Below are positions 31,851 through 43,241 of a stretch of 64,000 nucleotides of DNA, one piece after another; the stretch's first letter is position 1; each line of letters begins with the position of its first letter. The notes under the pieces were generated by a model, which searched no databases, was not told the origin of the DNA, and saw only the letters and a list, made by a program, of their open reading frames with translations. The DNA lies in NCBI GenBank assembly GCA_021186555.1, contig JAJKFL010000005.1, forward strand, positions 49,383,635 through 49,447,634. Direction: 5' to 3'. The position numbers were made by a program, and so were the translations under genes. The DNA comes from Reticulitermes speratus. Its lineage: Eukaryota > Arthropoda > Insecta > Blattodea > Rhinotermitidae.

Positions 31851-34660
31851 CTGATGTAAGACCTCTTCACTCTATTTGTAAGATTTTATTTCTCATGTTA
31901 CAACTATCACAGCTAACATTTTTTTACTTTTAATGAATATGGCATGAACACAGCAAGTTCTTCAGTTCTCTGAATAAACTTTCAGGTTTATTCTCTTGCA
32001 TATCACAACCTAACATTTAAAATAAACAGTAGAAATAATTTATTTTAGGGACAAATAATTTATGTCTTGTATCATACAGTGCTGCATTTCAGACCACGTA
32101 TGAAGTGGCACTGAATGACAATATAAACAAAACAGTACACAGAAGTTGCAAGTCACAACTATATTTTATTTACATTACAATAATAAAATAGAGCTGTGAC
32201 TTACACCTTCTGTGTACTCTGTTGGTTGTACTGTTGTTCGTCATTTCTTCTACACTGACTTGTAATACCACTGTATAACACAATAAATACAAGCTTCTTT
32301 AACACTCAGAGCAGTAATGAACACCTGGCACCAACAAAAATGCGGGCATTGATAATCTGATGCCAGGTTAAATCTAAAAATCATTCTGATTTAACTTTCC
32401 CTTACTGCACAAGGCTGAATAATTTTTCCTTTTGTGTTGTATGGAAAATGCTGGCAGAAAGATAAAGCCTTACATACAGATTGGGGATGAATTAAACTTT
32501 GGCACTGGATGACAGCAAACTTTGTTATTCTTACACCTGAACAACATTCAAGGAAGAGGAGACAAGGCTACACCATTTCCAATCCATATGAAATCAAAAG
32601 GGGACATTTTATGTTTAAACATCATACATTACTTTTGATAATTCCAGTTACCCAACAGTCATGGTAGACACACTACAATCTCAAATTCTTATCAATCAGC
32701 TCTTACAGAGGAAACAACTGAGGTACTGATAAGAGGTTCATTACACATGGCCATGTCACAGTAAGAAACCAATTCTTATGGTACCTACGGATGCAAAATA
32801 ATTACAAGTTCCACCGTCCACTTCCACTATTCTCCTTTTGTGTAATTTACTATAAATTAGATGAACCTTCCATTAAGTGGTGAATTTTTTTGGACTATTT
32901 TCTACACATTTATGAGTTGGTCAATGAATTTTTGGAGGAAATATCCTGGTATTGCAGTTGATCTAGAATATACATTTTCAATTATCTGTTTACTAAATCT
33001 AAATCATCAATAAACTCTTGCTTATCTTGCACTGTTGTAAAGAAATAACATGCTTCACCCAAACATGAAATTTCAAAACCACAGGTTCCCAATTATCAGT
33101 TTTGAAACACAGCAGCCAATGAAACTATATGATTATCATGCATTCTTACACTCATCCTCCCAGGACATGAAACATCTGAACATACCTTCATTTAGCTAAT
33201 AGGTTCATCAAGTCTTTGAAAAGAACAACACTGAATTCTTATATGTTACCAGTTTTATCTTGGGGGAAGAGAGGTAGTTTTCAAGCTCTGTTGCTTATAC
33301 TTGTTTTATCCTCAACTTCACTGTACCTTCATATGTCCCTGTGTTCTGATCTTAAGTGTACTGTGTTAATTTTCTCTGCGACTTGTTACACAACTTACTG
33401 ACTGGGATCCATGGAATGCATACAGTCAGGGGCTCTGAAAACAGACTTTGTCTGCCGGCTGATGTGTTGCCACTTGTAGTCAATTAATTGAAGTTGTACA
33501 CTACAAACATATGACACAAAAATAAATTAACCTCACTTTAAACTGCCTGAGATGTTCTTATTTCGATTTGTTGTTTAGAATAGTTACTAGACAACTGAAG
33601 CATAAAACAGTATTTTATTTATTTCTAATAATATATACTTTGGACACCAACTAGACCCATACTGAACCTTGGCATTACATCAGAACTTGCTACCAACATG
33701 AAAAATCTGATCAGGTCTTCCTACTACTTTCTTATACTTGACCTACTCAGAAAGTAAGTCACACCACACATAACCCAAAGCACAGAGGTACTATAGCTTT
33801 TATTGGTCTATGCATTCCAATTTCAAACAATAACATGAACATTCAGAACACTTTCAGATCAGGCAAGGAATACAGGGAATGTAATACACATGGATACACA
33901 CTAGATGGCCAAGATGGTGCACAAAGTAAAAAAAAACAAAACTGCACCAGTTCTGGCATACATCTAGAAACTAAAAGATAAATATCATAACATTATATAA
34001 ATATGGCACCAAAAGAGAAAACAAAACCCAGTTTTCTTTCTCAATACCCCTTTACAAAGGGACAGCAAACATACCTAACTTCACATATTAATGCCACATT
34101 CTACCAAGTGTCTGTGTTCAAACTGCCATCTCTTCCTTCTTATGCACTTATTGTGATGTTCCCAGCCAAACTCTGTTTATTTAAACATCATTCACCATGT
34201 GTGAGTTAAGGAAAAGTCTTTTACATTTTAAAGTTAGACAGAGGAATGCTAATGCTATACATTGCACAAAGTTACAGTTTGTGATACCAAATTAATGTAG
34301 TTCCCAATCACAACCTACTAAGATATAAGAAACCGGAAAGGCTTGAAGGTACATGTACCAAAAGCAAACACATTTCAGACTAATGCAGATGAACAAAAGC
34401 CACAGAAAATATATTTGATTTACACAATATTTCTGTTTTCTTAATTATCTGCTCTGAGTGTTTTATTATGCCTTAATAAGAATGAAAACCCTTAAATCCT
34501 ACATAGATTTACATCAGAGGAAACAAAAACTGATGAGCAGCAATGACAACCACCTCCCCTTTAACAGTGATATATCTGCATCTCAACATGCAAATAAACA
34601 CAAATAAAACTGACTAAATACAATTTTAATCTAAATTCACCATGCATTTAGTATACATCA
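31851..34660. other. Intergenic DNA; nothing recognisable
   Basis: AT-rich sequence. No repeat of the window's families and no domain-bearing ORF was found. The short ORFs lack supporting splice signals. Confidence 0.35.
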
Positions 34661-34825
34661 GTGACAGACCGCAGCACAGCATTTGATAAGTACGACTGTA
34701 AACCCCTGATGATGACTTCTTGCAAGCCGAAACATATGTAGGGTAATTTAATAATGATAAAAGGTTAATTTAATACCTTTATTGGCGGTTTTGTGCATTT
34801 GTTGGTGACTTATTGCTGACTAAAT
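34660..34825 (+). mobile_element. 3' fragment of a hammerhead-bearing element
   Basis: It contains a hammerhead-like motif followed by TTTATTGGCGGTTTTGTGCATTTGTTGGTGAC, the shared 3' end of the family. No inverted left copy is seen, so this is a single-ended remnant. Confidence 0.5.
34702..34744 (+). ncRNA. Hammerhead-ribozyme-like motif (consensus core)
   Basis: Core CTGATGA (34,706-34,712), stem II GACTT/AAGCC with one mismatch, GAAA (34,729-34,732), stem III CATATG and GTA (34,738-34,740). Stem I pairs ACCC with GGGT. Confidence 0.55.
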
Positions 34826-36304
34826 ACAGTTGACAGTTGGGAGTGAAATTGGCAAGTACACTTACGAACAAAGTGCTACAACACAACTAAATATCCACAT
34901 GATCTTCCGGAATGTGAGGTCACACAGCCTGGTAGAAATTTACCTACATTTGAGAGACACCTGATGCCTCTATCTTCATAGTAGAATAATAGAGCCACAT
35001 GGGAAAATATGGTGCTGGATGTATGAAAAGAAGAACAGAACAGGAGCTATGGGAAAGCTAACAAGAGAATGTGACCATGGAAGCGAAGTCAAAGAGTCAT
35101 TCATAATGGTACAGTGCTGGCAGGAATCAATTGAAAAAGTTCCTCCAAAACACTGGTAAATTTATAGTACACTACATGACATCACACTCCAGTAGACAGG
35201 CAGTCATCTTCACAGTCACCACTATCCTCACACCTCACACGATCACATCACCTTCATCTGTCTTATAAAGAGTCAAGGGGGCAAACATGTTTCTTTACAT
35301 TTGAAACAAAGAAAAATACTGTGTATGGCAGTTATAGGTTACACAATGCTTGTCCGTGAAAATGATAGGTTTAATGTTCAACGCAATTTAAAAGTACATG
35401 GCATTATTATACATACATACACCAATGCCTTGTTTTACACCCTACTTGTGTTCCTGAATAAGTGGGCATAAATCAAAAAGGCATAAGTAAAAAATGATAT
35501 TCCCATAAGAAAAACAAAAAAAGACAAATAAATGGAAATGAATCAGCCAAAGAGTGTTAAACCGAAAATGAGAGGGTGTAAATTAAGAAGTGCTGAAAAT
35601 TGGTAAGGGGAGTTAAAGCAAAAAGGAATAAAACAAATCAGCATAAACAAGGCCTTCGTGCACATGTATGTACAAATATATGACGTGTGCAAAAAGTTCA
35701 GGAAACTAAACAACCAAGTCAATATTCAATTCACTGTATGCACACTAAAAGAAATTAATTTCTAAGCAATCCAGAATTATGTAGTTCCAGCATACCGCTC
35801 ATGAAACAGCAATTTGTTGTAGCCTACCGATACACAATTTTACAGGAGACCGAAAAACGTGATCCTTGATAGACCTATATGTAAGTATGCCATATTTTTA
35901 TGAAAATATAAGCAGAAGCAGTATTTTTGTGGATACAAAATTTTGAGAGAAGGTGTGTTTGTAACCCAACTGTCTAATAATACAAAAATCTCAATTTGCC
36001 AAATTGTGTGGGTTATGACAAATTGCTGTTTTATGAATAATATAAGATTACTCATAAACACAATGTATGGGCACTACTACCAACCAAGGACCAATTCCAT
36101 TACTGGAATGGAAGTCCTCAAGGGTATTTGTAATATCAGCTACCACATGAGGAAAAAAAAAATTCTTCCCTCCACAAAGTGAACAGTGATACAAAGAAAA
36201 CCAGTGCATAAAAATTAGAACCAGAACATACCAGCTTAAACTGCAATTCAGATACATTATAATCTACTGTTTTGCACAGCTTAACTTATGCCTGCCACAT
36301 GAAC

Positions 36305-37050
36305 GTTAATGAAATATTCCAATCATGTCTTGCGACCAGCATGCAAGACAAAATCACAACAAAAATTAGTTAATAAACCCCTTGAAAGGGTGAAGCAGTT
36401 CAAGTATTTGAGAACAACATTAACAAATCAAAATTCTATTCATGAAGGAATTAAGAGCAGATTGAAATCAGGGAATGCTTGCTATCATTCGGTGCAGAAT
36501 CTTTTGTCTTTCTCTCCAAAAATATAAAGATTATGATACACAGAACTGTAAGATTGCCTGTAGTTTTAGATGGGTGTGAAACTTGGTCTCTCTAATTGAG
36601 GGAGGAACTTAGGCTGAGGATGTTCATGAATAGGGTGGTGAAGACGATATTTGGGCCTAAGAGGGACGAGGTAACAGGGAAGTGGAGAAGACTACAAAAC
36701 AAGGAGCTTTATAATCTGTACTAATCACCAAATATTATTCGGGAGATCAAATCAAGAAGAATGAGATACACGTGGCATGTAGCACGTATGGGGGACAGGA
36801 GAGGTGCATACAAGGTTTTGGTGGGGAGACCTGAGGGAAAGAGACAACTTGGAAGACCTAGGTGTTAGATGGGAGAATAATATTAAAATTAATCCTCAAG
36901 AAGTGGGATGGGGAGGCATGGACTGGATTGATCTGGCTCAGGATAGGAACAGGTGGCGGGCACTTGTGAATGCAGTAATGAACCTTCAAGTTCCTTATAA
37001 TGCAGGGAATTTCTTGACTAGCTGAGGACCTGTTAGCTTCTCAGGAAGGA
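36305..37050 (+). mobile_element. LINE reverse-transcriptase C-terminal relic
   Basis: Translation shows [78 protein letters not shown] and intervening shifted pieces. It is the best preserved 3' end of the family and ends at CTAGCTGAGGACC. Confidence 0.8.
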
Positions 37051-37389
37051 CTGGAGTTGGTTCCAGTCTATTTTAAGTTCACATGTTTGGCCTTTTCATT
37101 CACCAATATTTTATGAAGTTCTTTATCAAAATACACCATAGTGTTTCTTAATTCAATGAAATATAATGGTGGTCAGATTCAGACTTCACAATTTGTAATT
37201 AAATTCAGCTGCTTTGAGCCATCTCATCCCACATATGGGAAAAGAAGTTTGTCACAACAAATTCTGCACTCTGCACACAGGAAAATTCACTAGTGTATTT
37301 TTTTTAACAGTAACAGCAAAATTATATATTGCCGCTATTCTGTAAAAACAGGACAACCCACAAAATTAGTAAATTTAGTAAATTTATTT

Positions 37390-38595
37390 TATAAGCATGT
37401 TTTTTACATACACAACTTTGTGATTTGATTTAGTGACTTTTGTGATGGATGGGTTTGTATTATTTGTGATGTTGGTTGTGGTAGTGCATTGTATTTTGAC
37501 TGTCAGCTTTGCTTGTTGTGGGCTTGACGCATGCTTTTTGTGGGCAGGCACATAAATGTATAGTGATTGACTGATTCCACATCCAAAGGGTTTTTCTTTT
37601 TTCACCTTGTTGGGATTTGGAGTGTAGGCGAACGTGAATAAATGCGAATGTAAAAGGGTCCATAATGTTGAAGACTGTTTTTATAAGAATGGCTTTCAAT
37701 AACAAACATTGTGTTTAGAATTGTATAAAGTTTGCCATTGATTCACATAGATGGTGATAATTTATGACAATTGTTATGTTCTTGCACACTGGAGTTGTGT
37801 TCTGTATTCTATTTTGTGTTGCTGTATGTTGTGCTGTGTGTGTTTTTGCTTGTGTTGTGGGCTGGAACGATTTCCACATGCACATGGGTTTGAGCTCCCA
37901 GTAGGATTTGTAGAGGATGAATAGCATAAAATGTTAAATGTAAAAATGTATTTTTTATTTTTTTTTTTAATGGCTCGACAGCCTTATATGGGCCTGGGCC
38001 TCCTTGTTTCGTCGAGGTTTCATGGTCACACACATTTGAGACACACCACAGTCGGTAGGACTCCTCTGGACGAGGGACCAGCTCGTCGCAGAGACCTCTA
38101 CCTGACATCACACAACACTCACAAGAGACAGACATCCATGCCCCCGGTGGGATTCGAACCCACGATCCTAGTAAGCGAGCGGCCGAAGACCCACGCCTTA
38201 GACCGCACGGCCACTGGGATCGGCGTAAAATTATTTAGGCCAGCCTAAAAAAGGTTTCTTTGCACTAATTCATTTTACAGCTTAGAGGATTATTTTAATC
38301 ACAATTAAATACTTGTATATTGTGTTAGGGTTCATAATTTTGATGACTTTTTATAAGAATTACTTTTAATAACAGACATTGTGTAGGATTGTATAAGGTT
38401 TGCCATTGATTCATACAGATGGTGATTAAATTTATGACACTTACTATGTTCCTGTACACTGGAATTGTATTCTATATTCTATTTTGTGTTGCTGTACGTT
38501 GTGCTGTGCGCGTTTTTGTTGTATTGTAAACCAAGACGATTTCCACATCCACATGAGTTTGTACTCCCGGCAGGATTTACGGAAAATGAATAAAA
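37390..38595. repeat. Direct tandem duplication split by a SINE
   Basis: About 265 bp at 37,668-37,930 recurs at 38,338-38,590. Shared landmarks are TTTGCCATTGATTCA, CTATTTTGTGTTGCTGTA, GTTGTGCTGTG and CGATTTCCACATCCACATG. A third, weaker partial copy lies at 37,390-37,660. Copies diverge by many substitutions, so the duplication is old. A family A SINE sits between them. The source element is not recognised. Confidence 0.6.
37962..38228 (-). repeat. tRNA-derived SINE (family A)
   Basis: Minus strand: CGATCCCAGTGGCCGTGCGGTCTAAGG head, TTCGGCCGCTCGCTTAC variable arm, B box GGGTTCGAATCCC and the complete body. It is very similar to the 27.5-kb copy, which suggests recent activity. Confidence 0.8.
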
Positions 38596-39079
38596 TGAAT
38601 GAATCAATAAATCAGTCAATTTCATAGAAGCAAGAAGGTGGTTGTTTTACGTATGAGAAATGCTTTGAGAGGTAGGATATCCCCCACCTACCTTGGTTAT
38701 TCTTGAAGATGGGGTTGTTACCTTTTAACACGTCACAGAGGACCATTAGTTGAATGATTTGCTACACATAACTCAATTTAGTTCAAAGTGGCAGTTAGCT
38801 CCTTTTACAAAACAGGGGCGATACACAGACCCAAAGATATATGAGATCGGACCGGTGACAAAACCCAAGCAGTAGAAAAGAAACCGAAAGTGTGAGAGGA
38901 ATATAATGGGAAGTAAAGCAATTAGCTTTTATGCTTACACACATATACACAAATGCTAAAATGTAGCAACTCTGAACAGAACAAATGTATCTCATAAACA
39001 TAAACACTGAAAGAAAAATGGAGGCAGTTTCATTATAAAACATGTCTTGGTATAAACATCAATAGATATTAGAGATTAC

Positions 39080-39195
39080 CAAGGTTTAATGTAAAACTCA
39101 CCTCCACCTAGCGCCAAGGTGAAGAATAAGTGGAAGTACACCTCTACTCCTCCTATATGCCTTCATGGTATGGACATGGACAATTTTACTTCAAA
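39080..39195 (+). repeat. SINE body fragment (family B)
   Basis: Contains CTCACCTCCACCTAGCGCC, GTGGAAGTACACCTCTACTCC and GCCTTCATGGTATGGACATGG. The head is absent. Confidence 0.5.
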
Positions 39196-40060
39196 AGATT
39201 ATAAGACCTTATAGCTTACTACATGTATTGAAAGTCACAACTTTATAAAAATATCACACAAGTTTACTATCTGAATTTAAAGTTGAAATGTCAAATAACA
39301 AATGCAATGTCCTACTGCAGCAACTTGTTGTCATATAACACTGTACAACACAGCACAAACTAAACCGACGGAGTCATTCTACCGCCATAAATAACAAAGA
39401 CAAGGGTGCAGAAGAATGTTGATCCAGCACCTCAACTTAAATAATGCAATGACTATGAGGTTTAGGATTACCATGGTAGTGATCATAAAGAATATACTCC
39501 TCTGGGATGTGGCACCATGCACCTTGACAGACATGTTATCAGCATTCTGGAGGAGCCTACTTCTGCAAGATATTAGCATCTGTTTACTAAACTACGTGTT
39601 GTCACCTACCACAAGACCATCATCTTGAATAAAATTATTGCTGTGATGACTTACTACTGCACTCTAACATTTGAAATGTTGCGCTAATTCCTATGCTATC
39701 TTGATACCACTAAAACAGTGCCTTGCCTGTGTCATGATTACCATGCTGTCCACTTAAAGATCATACCTCGGATGTTCACCTTAAACTTATACTTGTATTT
39801 GCAGTTTTCATTCAGGTAAATAACAGACACACAATAGTCACCACGTCATTAATGTTAAGGAAATCCATATGTTAAATTCAGCCTTCAAACGTGTGTACAA
39901 GTATGACCAGCTTTTGTTTAATCTGTTAATCCACTAGACTATTCACTGACATGATAAAATCTTAAATAGCTCTTTACACTAAATGAAAATGAAAACACTG
40001 ATTGCTGGCTTCCAAGTATTCCACCACATTTCTTTGTATAATGCTCAATTCCACTTGCAA

Positions 40061-40358
40061 CTCAGCAAAGTGATTTCTTACTACTTATGGGCATCTTATA
40101 AATTGGCAGCAGCATCTGATTAGGGAAGGCAAACACCAGTGACTTCAGCAGTTTTAATCTCTCAAGGCTTTCAATTACTTTCTGACATTTGTCATATACA
40201 TGTGGGTTAAACATATACTTCAAGGTAAACTGAACTCCTTGTTTTGACACTGCTTCTTTTTCATGTTCAACCATATACATATTTAAAACATCCAAACCAT
40301 ACTCTCTGTAAAATCCATATACTGTCAGGAAGGCCTCTGTTTCTGGCCGTACACAACA
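40061..40358 (-). CDS. Orphan exon of an unidentified gene
   Basis: A minus-strand ORF with an in-frame stop upstream starts after a plausible acceptor (GTACGGCCAG, exon from 40,349). It reads EAFLTVYGFYREYGLDVLNMYMVEHEKEAV, then FTLKYMFNPHVYDKCQKVIESLERLKLLKSLVFAF. Its amino-acid make-up is that of a helical, folded protein and unlike the repeat-derived ORFs nearby. It either ends at TGA (40,061-40,063) or splices at AGTA|GTAAGA near 40,081. Possible partner: minus-strand codons VNNRNIIFHIVNAQ before a strong GTAAGC donor near 42,466. I do not recognise the family. It could also be a relic. Confidence 0.45.
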
Positions 40359-40519
40359 GAATGTCATACATTTTTAAGGAAACATAAAATAGAAGTTAAG
40401 AATCTCTTACTGCATATGTGAGAAAAGTAACAACAGAAATTTTTACAACATTGCATCTTTAATACTTCAAATGCCTATCCTGTATGAAATTTACCTACAT
40501 AGCCCCCCCCCCCCCCTTT

Positions 40520-40745
40520 GTCATCTTACCAGATCTGTAGACACACATTTCTTTGCGAGGGGGAAAAAAGCGTGCATTTACGGAACATTCTGATGCCATT
40601 TGGTTAGTGAAATTGTACAAGGGTGAGTCAAGTGAACACCTTAAAAGTAAAGCTGACCACTCTCCTCTATCAAGTGCCACAGTTAAGCATGCACAGTTAT
40701 ACCTCCATTTCTTCATCGCAAGGTGCTTAATTAAGCACACAGACA
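40520..40745 (+). repeat. Degraded SINE (family B) with C-run
   Basis: A run of about 14 C (40,503-40,516) is followed by a degraded family B body: AAAGCTGACCACTCTCCTC, TTATACCTCCATTTCTTC. Confidence 0.45.
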
Positions 40746-43241
40746 ACTTAACATTAACTTAACATTAATGACACTTCTCCCGAATGTGCTCACACATAAA
40801 CACATGACAATGCAATTAAAATTAAAATTAAAACTGAACATCTAAAACGGTAATCAGTGAAGTGGGGCAATGCATAAAAAAACTATCATTAAACGATGCA
40901 CTATAACAGAGGTACAGGGTATAAACATCACCACCTGACTAATCCTCCAAAAGTATGGAGGTAGTAGTGAAATGTTAAAGAAAATACAGAAAAAAAAAAA
41001 AAAAACAGGCATACAAACAAAGTATTCAGCTTGTAACCGATTCCACAATCACAAACTCCTTAAATATAATGAGCTAATGTAATACATACTGATTATACTT
41101 CATTTACTAAGTAAATTGGGAATTCCTTATTTATTGTCCACTCAGAAAACTCATTACGGTAGCATTAAGCAAACTGTATACAAGCACATTATGACACATT
41201 ACAGCAGTTTTCTTTGTACCATCAGCATTTAAGCGCCCTTTACTTCTTACCAGGTATCTGGAAGCTGATTTTACTGTGCATGACGCTCTCACTTTTGCTG
41301 GAGCATAAAATACAGAAATGTGAAATCTATAAACCTACACCCTCTGAAAGCCATAACTCTGAACAATATCCTATCACCGCATACACCAGAATCTTGCTCA
41401 TGGACACTCTGATATCAGAATTCAATTCCTTTGCTTTGATCAGTGGTAGAAGTTAGGTGACCATTACAGCCTAACCAGAATACGAATTTGTCACACACAA
41501 ACTATAAAATTTATTCAAGATTTCTGTATGTGTTGATACAAAGCTACAGAAACAAGTCACTGGGATATATTTATGTTTTAAAAGCAAAGTATAATGTAGA
41601 ACGGGCATTGTGAGATTTGAGGATCTCACAGCAGTGCTGCTGATCAGTGGTCTTCCAGGATGTGATGCTGTGTAACTAGATCAGTGGTTCCCAACATTAT
41701 GAAGGCACTGGACACTGCTCAACCAACAACAGTGTCACATCACACAAAACCTGAATCCTTACAACAGGCATCATCAGTAACAATGAAATGTGTGTACCCT
41801 ACTTATAAAATAGAAGGTTCTGATGTTTCAGGTGTGAACATACTGTCCAGCCATGGACTTTTGTACGTAGGTGTACAACCATAACATGTTTCCCATCGAC
41901 AATCATTATCTCTCTGCAATCACGTTTTGTCCACCTGGAACTTATGTGACATTCCAAATACAGTAAAATCCAATTTAATGTTCCCCGCATTTAGTGAAAT
42001 CCCGAATTTATTGATGATTTTTTCATGTCCCGACAATAGCTCCATATAAACAAATAAACCTCCATTTAATGAAAACCTCGATTTACTGAAATATATTCTA
42101 ATCCCCCACTAATTCATTAAATAGGGGTTTACTGTATTATGCTTTGGTAACTAGAAGAAAACAGCCACTATGAAGTCTTACCATTCACACAAAAGCAAGA
42201 AACTGACATCCCTGAAACCAGTCCCGTTTAATGATATAACTGGAGAATGAAGTGCCACTAGCGGAAAGTTTCAACTGTGTACATACAGACAATGAAGCCT
42301 AGTGAAAATGAACTGTTTTCAAGTTGTATGCTTCCTATCTAGGCAAAGTATGTTATTCGATGATTAAAATGAAGATGGTACATGTCTATTAACAGTGCCA
42401 ACGTGCTTTCCCTTGTGTACAAACACATACTACTGAATAAAATTAAAAACAAATGTTATGCTTACCTGTGCGTTAACAATGTGGAATATAATATTTCGAT
42501 TGTTTACTCCCAAGTTACTTATTAAAAGCCCACTTCATATTCATGCCCATTCCATATCAGCACAGTTTTGGATAACTTAAAATGCACAAATATATTACAA
42601 AGTCTGAGTCTATGTTTGCTGAGCAGTTTTACAAGTGGCCCATGCCTTAAAAAATCATAAGGAATTATATTTCCACTCAGCAAATACAGACAGGCAATGC
42701 AACATATTTCCCAGCATGCAACATGCTGTGCAGCATCTCTAGGCCTTTGACCAGTTACCATTAAGAATCTTCATAAAAATAATAAGATAAAACGTCATAA
42801 GGTTTAAGAAAATAAATATACTGTCTGGCTTCCTGTTCTTCATCTGCTACCTAAGCAATTAGAGATAATTTTTCATGGTAAAACTGTGATGTTCATACCC
42901 CACAAACACACAACCACCAACAGCATTAACATAGTAACAGTTTGGCCAGCACAGACCCAAAATGTGCAAACTGTCTGGTCTGGACATAGATTCAGCACAT
43001 ATCAGATATGAGCAAACAGATCTTAAATCAACAATTAGTAAAAGAAAGGTACATTCGTAATGGGGCTAAAGGCAAATGCTTAATCATGGAGACTTAACAT
43101 ACTCTAAACCAGTCTCAGTACACTCTGACACAGTACATTAGTCACACAATGTTGAGTTGATGAAATGTTTCATGCATTGTGCGTCCTGGAACAGCCTGCA
43201 GAGCATAACTGTCAAAATTAGGCTTGTAGGTGATCACAGCA
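40746..43241. other. 3' flank of pasha; no assigned gene
   Basis: The part nearest 43,241 is presumably the pasha 3' UTR. At 41,600-41,780 a repeat with GATCTCACAGCAGTGCTGCTGATC and GTCTTCCAGGATGTGATGC recurs at 6.49, 47.15, 50.95 and 61.08 kb. A strong GTAAGC donor on the minus strand near 42,466 may belong to an unidentified exon. Confidence 0.35.

Noticed and set aside
42522..42761. Minus-strand ORF starting MVTGQRPRDAAQ as a first exon of the orphan gene
   Set aside because: An acceptor-like site precedes it, but no good donor follows in frame and no family was recognised, so I only mention the nearby strong donor.
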